Source: Syntrophobacterales bacterium (GTDB lineage: Bacteria; Desulfobacterota; Syntrophorhabdia; Syntrophorhabdales; WCHB1-27). Taken from it: a stretch of 8,265 nucleotides of DNA. The stretch is taken from positions 1 to 8,265 of the forward strand of contig JADGQN010000205.1 of assembly GCA_017881765.1 (NCBI GenBank), given 5' to 3'. Under the pieces are notes generated by a model. It ran no database searches, was not told where the DNA came from, and was given only the letters and a program-made list of their open reading frames with translations. Numbering within the stretch: the stretch's first letter is position 1; each line of letters starts with the position of its first letter. A program made the translations under genes and the position numbers. Positions 1 to 6,936 of the stretch are shown here, piece after piece.

Positions 1-1641
1 GGTAACCGCTGCCGTTTTCTGCCCGTTTCCCTGGCCCTTAAGGGAAACTACCTCCGATGGGCTGATAGTGATGACCGGCCTGTTCTTCACCATCAGATTG
101 TTGAACTGGAAGAAGTATCCGTTAAACTGGTCGATCATGGCCAGTCTCTGCTCCTGCCACTTGCCGACGATCTGAGGCGCGCATCGTTGGTAGAGGCTTT
201 CGGCGATCTTCGGGTCGGAGACGGGTCGGCCGTTCTCCTCTCGGTAGGATGCGTTTGTGGCCTGGTACCAGATGAAATTCATCATCTGCGCTCTGTCCTG
301 CTGGGTGTCAGGGTATCTGGAAACCAGCTGCTCGATAGTCATCCCCGTCCCCACGTTCTCGCGCCCCTTGACCATACTTATACCCTCCAGCAAGGTGGTG
401 CATTCCTGGAAGGCAGTGACAACGCCATAGGCGCCCGCTCTGGCGCCTTCAAGCACGGAAGCCGCGATCTCCATGGCGAGACCCGGGGCAAGACCCGCGA
501 GGTAGCCCAATTCCGGGAATGTCTTGAGCACGGCAGCGTTGAAATCTTCCCCCGCCAGTTTCGATACGTCGTTGACCCTGGCATAATACGTGTAAAGCTG
601 AAAGCCGCGCAGCAGCTTGTCCGTGGGCACCTTCCCCGCGTATTTCCAGAAAGCTCCACGTATTGTTGCCCATTTGCCCAGGTTTTCATTCAGAATGCCC
701 TTAAGAAGCTCCCTGTTTCTAGAGTTTGCCTCGGTCGAGAGCTTCTGGAGCAGATTCAGCTCGCCCTGCGCCCTTTCGACGGACGTTCTGATAGCAGCCG
801 GATCCTTGATCCGTCCGGTTACGATGTCATCCAGATAGTCAGCCCGCACGCCGACTCTCTCGATGCTCCGGGCCTTGTTGAGGGACTGTCTCAATCGTTC
901 CACATGCTTGGCCGCCTTTTCCGGCCCCTCTGCTTCCAGCTTCTCCAGGGCCTTATTCGCCCACTGGCCTCCCTTGTTGACCTCACCTGCTGTCGTGAAT
1001 GTGTCGAGCCCCTCGGAGAGGTGCGTCAGGTCGGTACCCCCTGTGACGACCCTCCCTGTTTTACCATCTACGTAAAAGAGCTTCCCTGCTTTTTCCTCGT
1101 AATGCTGCGTGTATCCTTTGCTCCCCTGCCCCCAGAGCCCTTCGACGGGCTCGCTGCCGAGGGAGGGTTTCGTCCCGAGTTTCTTAAATCGTTCCGCAGC
1201 CTCGTTACTGCTTTCAATCCCCTCCATCAACTGGTTGGGTGGGTAGACATTGGTGCTGTTGACCAGCTTATTGATTTCGGCATCAGACAAGCCTTTTTGC
1301 CTGCCCACTGTCCTGATGTTCTCCTTTAAAGTGCCCTGAAAATCCTTCCACTTGCGGGCTATTTCTTCCGTGTTTGTTTCGCCTGTCATCACAACTCGCA
1401 TGTCGTGGTCCGACGTTCCACCCGCGAGCGGGCCCTTGTAATTCTTTTGTGAGACCCATGAGCCGACACCGGCAGCTTCGGTACCGGTTTGCTTCACGGC
1501 ATCTTTGGTGGCCTGGTTCATTACCTCGAGGGCAGTCTGGTCCTTAGGGTCGAGTCCGGCAGCAGGACCCGAAAGCAGAAGCAAAACGCCAACCCAAATA
1601 ATCAGACGGGTGGGCAGTAACCACGATCCCTTACGCATCAT
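1..1641 (-). CDS. Exported protein of unknown family, C-terminus cut by window edge
   Basis: I do not recognise this family. The frame stays open for 547 codons from ATG at 1641 to base 1, so the gene is partial at its 3' end. The start is supported by AAGGAG at 1654-1649, seven bases upstream; a second in-frame ATG follows directly. Residues 1-29 look like a Sec signal peptide: Met-Met-Arg-Lys, a hydrophobic core (LIIWVGVLLLL, residues 13-23), then SGPAAG. Residues 70-85 contain GPLAGGTSDHDMRVVM, which resembles the G-x-A-x-G...SDxDh core of small nucleotidyltransferases, though with Pro for the usual Ser and a very short loop. Residues about 205-330 are Lys/Glu/Ala-rich and probably helical. 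Residues 378-411 are Gly/Ala-rich and moderately hydrophobic. From about 521, RPVITISPSEVVSLKGQG resembles the first strands of an Ig-like domain. The only Cys residues are at about 413 and 487. A sigma-54 promoter motif lies just upstream. Existence of the gene is well supported; its function is unknown. Confidence 0.85.
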   Translation of the reverse strand, partial: MMRKGSWLLPTRLIIWVGVLLLLSGPAAGLDPKDQTALEVMNQATKDAVKQTGTEAAGVGSWVSQKNYKGPLAGGTSDHDMRVVMTGETNTEEIARKWKDFQGTLKENIRTVGRQKGLSDAEINKLVNSTNVYPPNQLMEGIESSNEAAERFKKLGTKPSLGSEPVEGLWGQGSKGYTQHYEEKAGKLFYVDGKTGRVVTGGTDLTHLSEGLDTFTTAGEVNKGGQWANKALEKLEAEGPEKAAKHVERLRQSLNKARSIERVGVRADYLDDIVTGRIKDPAAIRTSVERAQGELNLLQKLSTEANSRNRELLKGILNENLGKWATIRGAFWKYAGKVPTDKLLRGFQLYTYYARVNDVSKLAGEDFNAAVLKTFPELGYLAGLAPGLAMEIAASVLEGARAGAYGVVTAFQECTTLLEGISMVKGRENVGTGMTIEQLVSRYPDTQQDRAQMMNFIWYQATNASYREENGRPVSDPKIAESLYQRCAPQIVGKWQEQRLAMIDQFNGYFFQFNNLMVKNRPVITISPSEVVSLKGQGNGQKTAAVT

Positions 1642-1648
1642 GGATAAT

Positions 1649-1654
1649 CTCCTT
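1649..1654 (-). promoter_or_regulatory. Shine-Dalgarno sequence of the exported-protein gene
   Basis: The minus strand reads AAGGAG, then seven bases, then ATGATG. This fixes the start at 1641 (or the adjacent ATG at 1638) and supports the minus-strand frame over the long antisense frame on the plus strand. Confidence 0.8.
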
Positions 1655-1681
1655 CGCATCACTTCGGCCTGGCAGCTACAC

Positions 1682-1698
1682 TGCAAAATCGTTGCCAA
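1682..1698 (-). promoter_or_regulatory. Candidate sigma-54 (-24/-12) promoter
   Basis: The minus strand reads TTGGCAACGATTTTGCA. The -24 GG is at 1696-1695 and the -12 GC at 1684-1683, with exactly 10 bases between them, which is the spacing sigma-54 (RpoN) requires. Both core elements, TGGCA and TTGCA, match the family consensus (TGGCACG-N4-TTGCW); the two bases after TGGCA differ from it. Transcription would be expected to start near 1671, giving a leader of about 30 nt that includes the ribosome binding site of the gene starting at 1641. The site lies in the intergenic gap, as expected of a real promoter. Sigma-54 promoters need an enhancer-binding activator; I could not identify a clear activator site upstream. 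Confidence 0.65.
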
Positions 1699-1780
1699 AA
1701 GACGTGGGGCGAAGATCGTGAAGCGCAGCGAAAAAAGGGAGTTGACGGAGAAAACTAACGAAAGCGGACTTCGAGGATTA

Positions 1781-4700
1781 TCAAGTCGCCTTCGAGACGT
1801 AGTAATCCTGCAAGGGTTTGACTCGTAGCCCACCCTTCATCATTGTCTCGATTGCGTTGACAACCGCTTCGGCGCCTGAAAGGGTAGTGGTGTAAGGTAT
1901 CTTATACTGTACTGCCCCGGACCGGATCAGCACCTCATCCATCTTCGGATTCCTGCCACTCGGGGTATTGATGATGAATTGAATCTGACCGTTTTTGATC
2001 ATGTCAACCACGTTCGGCCGGCCTTCAGAAACCTTAAAGACGAACTGCGTGTCGATGCCGCTATTGATGAGTATCTTTGACGTACCGCGGGTTGCAAAAA
2101 TTTTGAACCCGAGGTCGCAGAGCTTTTTTGCAATGAAAACCACGTGGCGCTTGTCCTGGTTCTTGACGCTGATAAAAACGCTGCCTTCAAAAGGCAGGTT
2201 CTGGCCGGCCCCGAGCTGAGCCTTCCAGAAAGCGGCCCCGAAATTGGTATCGATGCCCATGACCTCGCCCGTCGATTTCATCTCCGGTCCAAGGATCGTG
2301 TCCACACCATAAAATCTGTTGAAGGGAAAAACCGCTTCTTTGACCGCAATGTGGTCGATCGCGATCTCCCGCTCTATGCCCAGTTCCTTCAGCGTCTTGC
2401 CCACCATCAGCTTCGCCGCCACCTTCGCCCATTGGACGCCCGTGGCCTTGCTGACGAAGGGCACGGTTCTAGACGCCCTGGGATTCACCTCAAGCACATA
2501 GACGATATCATTCTTCACCGCATACTGGATATTCATCAGCCCGACAACGTGAAGCTCCATTGCCAGTTTGTACGTGTCCCTCTTGATCCTTTCTATGATG
2601 TCGTCATTCAAGGAGTACGGCGGCAAGGCACAGGCGCTGTCACCTGAGTGTATGCCGGCTTCTTCGATGTGTTCCATGATGCCGGCCACCACGCACCGCT
2701 CTCCGTCGGCCACCGCATCCACGTCGATCTCTATCGCATCCTCAAGAAACTTGTCGATGAGGATGGGATGGTCAGGCGATGCCTCTTGCGCCTTCTCGGT
2801 GAAAGATTCCAGATCGGTCTCCGCGTAAACGATCTCCATGGCGCGACCGCCAAGCACATAGGATGGCCGCACGACCACCGGGTAACCGATGATGTTAGCG
2901 ACCTCCTTTGCCTCGGCAACCGACATGGCCGTGCCGTTCTCGGGCTGGGTCAGGTTCAGTTTTTTCAGAATGGCTTTGAACTTCTCCCTGTCCTCCGCGA
3001 TGTCTATCATCTCAGGTGCGGTGCCGATGATGGGCACGCCGGCTTTCTTCAGCGCCACGGCGAGGTTCAACGGCGTTTGTCCGCCGAACTGGACAATTAC
3101 GCCCATCGGCTTTTCCCTCTCCGCGATGTCGAGTACATTCTCCAGGGTTAACGGCTCGAAGTAGAGCTTGTCAGACGTGTCGTAGTCGGTGCTGACCGTT
3201 TCCGGGTTGCTGTTGACCATGATCGTCTCGTAGCCCAGGTCTTTGAGAGCAAAAGCCGCATGTACGCAACAGTAGTCAAACTCGATCCCCTGCCCTATCC
3301 TGTTGGGCCCACCGCCCAGGATCATCACCTTCTCTTTGTCGCTTTTTCTCGTCTCATCCTCGATCTCGTAAGTAGAATAGTAGTACGGGGTATAGGCTTC
3401 AAATTCGGCGGCACACGTATCGACCAGCTTGAATACGCTGGAGATGCCCCGCTTCAGACGCCACTGTCTGACCTCCAGCTCATTCATGCCTATGATCTCG
3501 CCTATCTGCCGGTCGGAGAATCCGTACCGCTTGGCGCGCTTCATCAATTCTTCCGAGAAGCTGTCCCTCGCCTGCGAGAAAATGGGAAGATCGCTCCGGT
3601 ACTGTTCCAGCTCACGCTCGAATTCAACGAGCTCTTCTATGTTTTTCAGAAACCATGGGTCTATCTTTGAAAGCTCGTAGATCTCATCCAGAGGTATGCC
3701 GCATCGAAAGGCATGGCGCACGTAAAAGACCCTGTCCTTGTTGGGGATGGTCAGCTTCTGCTTTATCAATTCCACGTCGTTCGGGCCGAACTGCTTTCCG
3801 TCAATGATGCCGTAACAGCCGATTTCCAGGGAACGAAGTCCTTTCTGCAAAGCCTCCTTGAAGGTCCTGCCTATGGCCATGGCCTCGCCCACCGATTTCA
3901 TCGAGATGGTGAGCGTCTCGTCAGCGCCTTTGAACTTCTCAAAGGTGAAGCGGGGGACTTTTACCACGCAATAATCTATCGTCGGCTCAAAGCATGCGGG
4001 CGTCTTCTTCGTTATATCATTCGGTATCTCATCAAGCGTGTAGCCGACGGCAAGCTTGGCCGCGATCTTGGCTATGGGGAATCCGGTCGCCTTCGACGCG
4101 AGCGCGGAACTGCGCGACACCCTCGGGTTCATCTCGATCACGACCATTCTTCCGTTGTTCTGATCGAGGGCGAACTGGATATTCGATCCGCCCGTCTCCA
4201 CGCCGATCTCACGGATGATCTTGATGGCCGCATCCCTCATCACCTGATACTCTTTGTCGGAGAGGGTTTGTGCCGGCGCCACGGTGATGCTGTCTCCCGT
4301 GTGAACGCCCATCGGATCGAAGTTCTCTATGGAGCAGATGATGACAACGTTATCTTTCTTGTCGCGCATCACCTCAAGCTCAAATTCCTTCCAGCCGATA
4401 ACCGACTCTTCGATCAGGATCTCGCTGATCATGCTGCTTTCGAGGCCGCGCAGGGCAAGCACCTCGAACTCTTCTATGTTGTATGCCACGGAGCCGCCTG
4501 TCCCGCCCAAAGTGTAGCTCGGCCTGATGATAATAGGGAAACCGATCTCCTTTACGACCTTCCGTGCCTCCTCCATCGTGCGCGCGAAACCAGATGTCGG
4601 CACTTCCAGTCCTATACGCTCCATGGCAGCCTTGAATTCTTCCCTGTCCTCAGCCTTTCTGATTGCCTTGTAGTCCGCGCCGATCAGCTCGACGTTGTAC

Positions 4701-5029
4701 TTCTCAAGAATGCCTCGCTCCGCGAGGATGGTCGCGAGGTTGAGGCCCGTCTGTCCGCCGAGTGTCGGCAGGAGCGCGTCCGGCCTTTCGATCTTGATGA
4801 TCTCCTCTAACACTTCCGGAATCAGGGGCTCCACGTAAGTCCTGTCTGCCATATCCGGATCGGTCATGATGGTTGCGGGGTTGCTGTTGATGAGGATCAC
4901 GCGGTAGCCCTCTTCCCGCAATGCCTTGCAGGCCTGGCTTCCCGAGTAGTCGAACTCGCAGGCCTGACCTATCACGATGGGCCCGGAACCGATGAGGAAG
5001 ATGCTTTTCAGGTCTTTCCGTTTAGGCAT
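1781..5029 (-). CDS. carB: Carbamoyl-phosphate synthase large subunit
   Basis: This subunit takes ammonia from CarA and, using bicarbonate and two ATP, makes carbamoyl phosphate in the cytoplasm for pyrimidine and arginine synthesis. At 1082 residues it is full length (E. coli about 1073). The two homologous halves are clear. The first (about 1-400) has GSGPIVIGQACEFDYSG (14-30), the ATP-grasp motif RPSYTLGGTGG (169-179) and EMNPRVSRSSALASKATG (299-316). The second (about 565-935) has GGGPNRIGQGIEFDY (572-586), RPSYVLGGRAMEIVY (721-735) and EVNPRASRTVPFVSKATG (847-864). Residues about 425-560 form the oligomerisation domain, and from about 949 a methylglyoxal-synthase-like allosteric domain follows, including FATRGTSK (30-37 residues into it). 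ATG at 5029 is preceded by AAGGAG four bases away, inside the end of carA. The start overlaps the carA stop by 8 nt (ATGCCTAA), implying translational coupling. The stop is TGA at 1783-1781. No frameshift or missing motif was seen. Confidence 0.98.
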   Translation of the reverse strand: MPKRKDLKSIFLIGSGPIVIGQACEFDYSGSQACKALREEGYRVILINSNPATIMTDPDMADRTYVEPLIPEVLEEIIKIERPDALLPTLGGQTGLNLATILAERGILEKYNVELIGADYKAIRKAEDREEFKAAMERIGLEVPTSGFARTMEEARKVVKEIGFPIIIRPSYTLGGTGGSVAYNIEEFEVLALRGLESSMISEILIEESVIGWKEFELEVMRDKKDNVVIICSIENFDPMGVHTGDSITVAPAQTLSDKEYQVMRDAAIKIIREIGVETGGSNIQFALDQNNGRMVVIEMNPRVSRSSALASKATGFPIAKIAAKLAVGYTLDEIPNDITKKTPACFEPTIDYCVVKVPRFTFEKFKGADETLTISMKSVGEAMAIGRTFKEALQKGLRSLEIGCYGIIDGKQFGPNDVELIKQKLTIPNKDRVFYVRHAFRCGIPLDEIYELSKIDPWFLKNIEELVEFERELEQYRSDLPIFSQARDSFSEELMKRAKRYGFSDRQIGEIIGMNELEVRQWRLKRGISSVFKLVDTCAAEFEAYTPYYYSTYEIEDETRKSDKEKVMILGGGPNRIGQGIEFDYCCVHAAFALKDLGYETIMVNSNPETVSTDYDTSDKLYFEPLTLENVLDIAEREKPMGVIVQFGGQTPLNLAVALKKAGVPIIGTAPEMIDIAEDREKFKAILKKLNLTQPENGTAMSVAEAKEVANIIGYPVVVRPSYVLGGRAMEIVYAETDLESFTEKAQEASPDHPILIDKFLEDAIEIDVDAVADGERCVVAGIMEHIEEAGIHSGDSACALPPYSLNDDIIERIKRDTYKLAMELHVVGLMNIQYAVKNDIVYVLEVNPRASRTVPFVSKATGVQWAKVAAKLMVGKTLKELGIEREIAIDHIAVKEAVFPFNRFYGVDTILGPEMKSTGEVMGIDTNFGAAFWKAQLGAGQNLPFEGSVFISVKNQDKRHVVFIAKKLCDLGFKIFATRGTSKILINSGIDTQFVFKVSEGRPNVVDMIKNGQIQFIINTPSGRNPKMDEVLIRSGAVQYKIPYTTTLSGAEAVVNAIETMMKGGLRVKPLQDYYVSKAT

Positions 5030-6116
5030 GGCGCTCCTTTTTGAATGCGTCCATCATCTCCCTGAATTTCGCGAACAGACCCCAGGAGTCATGCGGGCCC
5101 GGCGACGCTTCCGGGTGAAACTGAACGGAGAAAATGGGGTAGATCTCATGCTCTATCCCTTCGAGCGTGTCATCATTGAGATTGAGGTGCGTGCCCTTAA
5201 CCTTTTCCTTCTTTATGGAATCGAGGTTCACGGCAAAACCGTGATTCTCCGATGCGATCGCAACCCTGCCCGTGGACAGCTCCTTGATGGGCTGATTCGC
5301 GCCCCTGTGACCGAACTTCAGCTTATACGTATCGCCCCCGTATGCGAGGCCGAGCAGTTGCTGCCCGAGACAGATGCCGAAGATCGGCGCCTTGCCGAAG
5401 AGTTTGCGTATCTCATCAACGACATCGGGCACGGCCTGCGGATCACCCGGGCCATTCGATAGCAGCACCCCATCCGGCTTCATGGCCAGGATCTCTTTTG
5501 CCTTGGTGCGGGCCGGCACAACGACCACGCGGCAGCCTGTTTTCCTGAGCATCCTGAGAATATTCAACTTGACGCCGAAGTCCATAACGACACAGGTGAA
5601 GTCACCGCGCGGTTCAAATTCGTATGGCGCGTCGCACGTCACCTCCTTTACCAAATCGATGCCGACGATCCCCGCGGACTCCTTTGCTTTGCGCACCAGG
5701 GACTTCGGATCAAGGTCGCGCGTGGAGATGATGGCTTTCATCGCCCCTTTTTCGCGTATATGTTTGGTCAATGCCCTGGTGTCAACCTCTTCGATGCCGA
5801 TGATATTATAGCGTTTCAGGTATTGGAGCAGGCTCTCGTTCGCCCGCCAGTTGCTCGTGATCTTGCTGAACTCCCTGACGATGAAGCCCTCGACTTTCGG
5901 CCCCTTCGACTCCACATCCTCTTCATTGATACCGTAATTGCCGATCAGCGGGTAGGTCATGGTGACGATCTGCCCCTTGTACGAAGGATCGGTCATGATC
6001 TCCTGGTAGCCCGTCATGCTCGTATTGAAGACAATTTCGCCTTCTTTCTCGCCGTCGGCACCCACGCTTTGACCCTCAAAGAGGGTCCCGTCTTCCAAAG
6101 CAATCATCGCCTTCAT
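5022..6116 (-). CDS. carA: Carbamoyl-phosphate synthase small (glutaminase) subunit
   Basis: CarA hydrolyses glutamine and passes the ammonia through an internal tunnel to CarB. The product is 364 residues, slightly shorter than E. coli CarA (about 382). The N-terminal CPSase small-chain domain (about 1-150) starts MKAMIALEDGTLFEG and contains FNTSMTGYQEIMTDPSY (30-46), followed by YPLIGNYGIN (55-64). The class I glutamine amidotransferase domain (about 173-355) has LLSNGPGDPQ (218-227), the nucleophile elbow GICLGQQ with catalytic Cys249, and QFHPEASPGPHDS (332-344) with catalytic His334 and Glu336. All three catalytic residues are present, so the enzyme should be active. ATG at 6116 overlaps the upstream QueG-like gene's stop in ATGA, with AGGGGG about six bases before it, and its own stop (TAA, 5024-5022) overlaps carB. 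The gene is therefore the middle member of a coupled three-gene unit. Confidence 0.98.
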   Translation of the reverse strand: MKAMIALEDGTLFEGQSVGADGEKEGEIVFNTSMTGYQEIMTDPSYKGQIVTMTYPLIGNYGINEEDVESKGPKVEGFIVREFSKITSNWRANESLLQYLKRYNIIGIEEVDTRALTKHIREKGAMKAIISTRDLDPKSLVRKAKESAGIVGIDLVKEVTCDAPYEFEPRGDFTCVVMDFGVKLNILRMLRKTGCRVVVVPARTKAKEILAMKPDGVLLSNGPGDPQAVPDVVDEIRKLFGKAPIFGICLGQQLLGLAYGGDTYKLKFGHRGANQPIKELSTGRVAIASENHGFAVNLDSIKKEKVKGTHLNLNDDTLEGIEHEIYPIFSVQFHPEASPGPHDSWGLFAKFREMMDAFKKERHA

Positions 6117-6799
6117 CGTTTCCCCCTGCAGGCCTTAACGCAGATGCCGCAGATGTGATGGCCAAGACCGCGCTCATTCTTGAAGCGCTTGAGCATGGCA
6201 AAACACCCCTTGTGGTCAAAAAGTTTTTGCTCGGCCTTGATCGCGTCTGCCGGGCAGGCCTGCATACAGGCGGTACACGTATCGCAGCCCGTCTCCAGAG
6301 GCTCGCCTGCCTCAAGCGGCATAGCGGTCAGGACCGTGTTGTAGCGCACGTGCGCGCCGAACACGGGATGGACGAGAAGATTATTCCTTCCTATCCACCC
6401 GATGCCCGCGATCTCTCCTATCCTCTTGTGCGAAATATGCGCCTTCTGGTTCTGCCAGTCAATCATCTGAGAGGCGGCAAAAGGCAGGGCCTTGAAGCCT
6501 TTCTGTTCTATCTCCCTCGCAACCAGATAGGCGATCATATCGAGCCGGTAGTTGATCTGCCGGTAATGATGCTGATAAAAGAGCGTGGGGCCATTGCTGA
6601 TGGTCTCAAGCACGTTCTTTGATATGACGAGGCCGAAAGAGATCGCACACGTGTACCGGTCAAGGATGGGATCATCAAATCCCAGAATCTCCTTTCCGTA
6701 GAGCGATAAATCAGCAGCACCGGCCACATCGACATCGTGACGCGCCAGGAGCTCCATCACGCCAATAGGGCCTTCTGTTACATTCCCTTCCGCATTCAT
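6113..6799 (-). CDS. QueG-like double [4Fe-4S] cluster protein (short paralogue)
   Basis: The 228-residue protein belongs to the epoxyqueuosine reductase (QueG)-like iron-sulfur family. The hallmark IAGIGWIGRNNLLVHPVFG (about 130-148) matches the QueG core, and is followed by a ferredoxin-type pair of clusters: CDTCTACMQACP, then KGCFAML, then HICGICVKAC. That gives eight cysteines, enough for two cubane clusters. It differs from true QueG (about 350-380 residues): there is no C-terminal HEAT-like extension, and where QueG has its DTGPxxE segment with the catalytic Asp, this protein reads MIDWQNQKAHISHKRIG. The last Cys is followed by RGK and not by the usual Pro. I therefore treat it as a cytoplasmic redox protein of unknown reaction. 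ATG at 6799 is the only plausible start: upstream the frame closes at an in-frame TAA about 12 codons away, and the ribosome site is weak (GGGGGA, 12 bases away). The TGA stop overlaps carA's ATG by 4 nt. Automatic annotation may call it queG; I would not. Confidence 0.88.
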   Translation of the reverse strand: MNAEGNVTEGPIGVMELLARHDVDVAGAADLSLYGKEILGFDDPILDRYTCAISFGLVISKNVLETISNGPTLFYQHHYRQINYRLDMIAYLVAREIEQKGFKALPFAASQMIDWQNQKAHISHKRIGEIAGIGWIGRNNLLVHPVFGAHVRYNTVLTAMPLEAGEPLETGCDTCTACMQACPADAIKAEQKLFDHKGCFAMLKRFKNERGLGHHICGICVKACRGKR

Positions 6800-6936
6800 T
6801 GTTCCGTTATTCCCCCGCCCTTCTCGTTTGATTGGGGTTTATCGTCTTGACCTTACCTCAACCTTGACTTTGTGTTGCTAGTTTTCTCTCTACTCGTTTC
6901 TTGCTGTTCGAGCGCCCTCCGATGAGCTTTCGCCCT

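Noticed and set aside
187..1329. Plus-strand open frame of 380 codons opposite the exported-protein gene
   Set aside because: The product is rich in His, Cys and Pro with no domain pattern, lacks a convincing ribosome site, and lies entirely within the minus-strand frame, which has a promoter motif, Shine-Dalgarno sequence and signal peptide. It is an antisense shadow.
1749..1778. Possible weak terminator after carB (minus strand CGAAG-TCCGC-TTTCG followed by TTAGTTTT)
   Set aside because: The stem is only five pairs including one G-T, with an interrupted T tract, so it is too weak to call as an intrinsic terminator.
3713..4810. Plus-strand open frame of 365 codons inside carB
   Set aside because: It lies wholly antisense to a full-length, well-conserved carB and its composition (many His, Arg, Leu) is typical of a complementary-strand frame in GC-rich DNA.
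4977..5462. Plus-strand open frame of 161 codons across the carA/carB junction
   Set aside because: Antisense to two conserved genes, with no recognisable motif and no start signal.
6847..6892. TTGACC and TTGACT as -35 boxes of a plus-strand promoter
   Set aside because: No good -10 box is found at 16-18 bases and there is no plus-strand gene downstream to serve.
6800..6936. Promoter or attenuator for the QueG-like/carAB unit
   Set aside because: I looked for sigma-70 and sigma-54 elements and for leader hairpins on the minus strand and found none that stands out; the unit may be read through from mnmG or use a promoter I cannot recognise.
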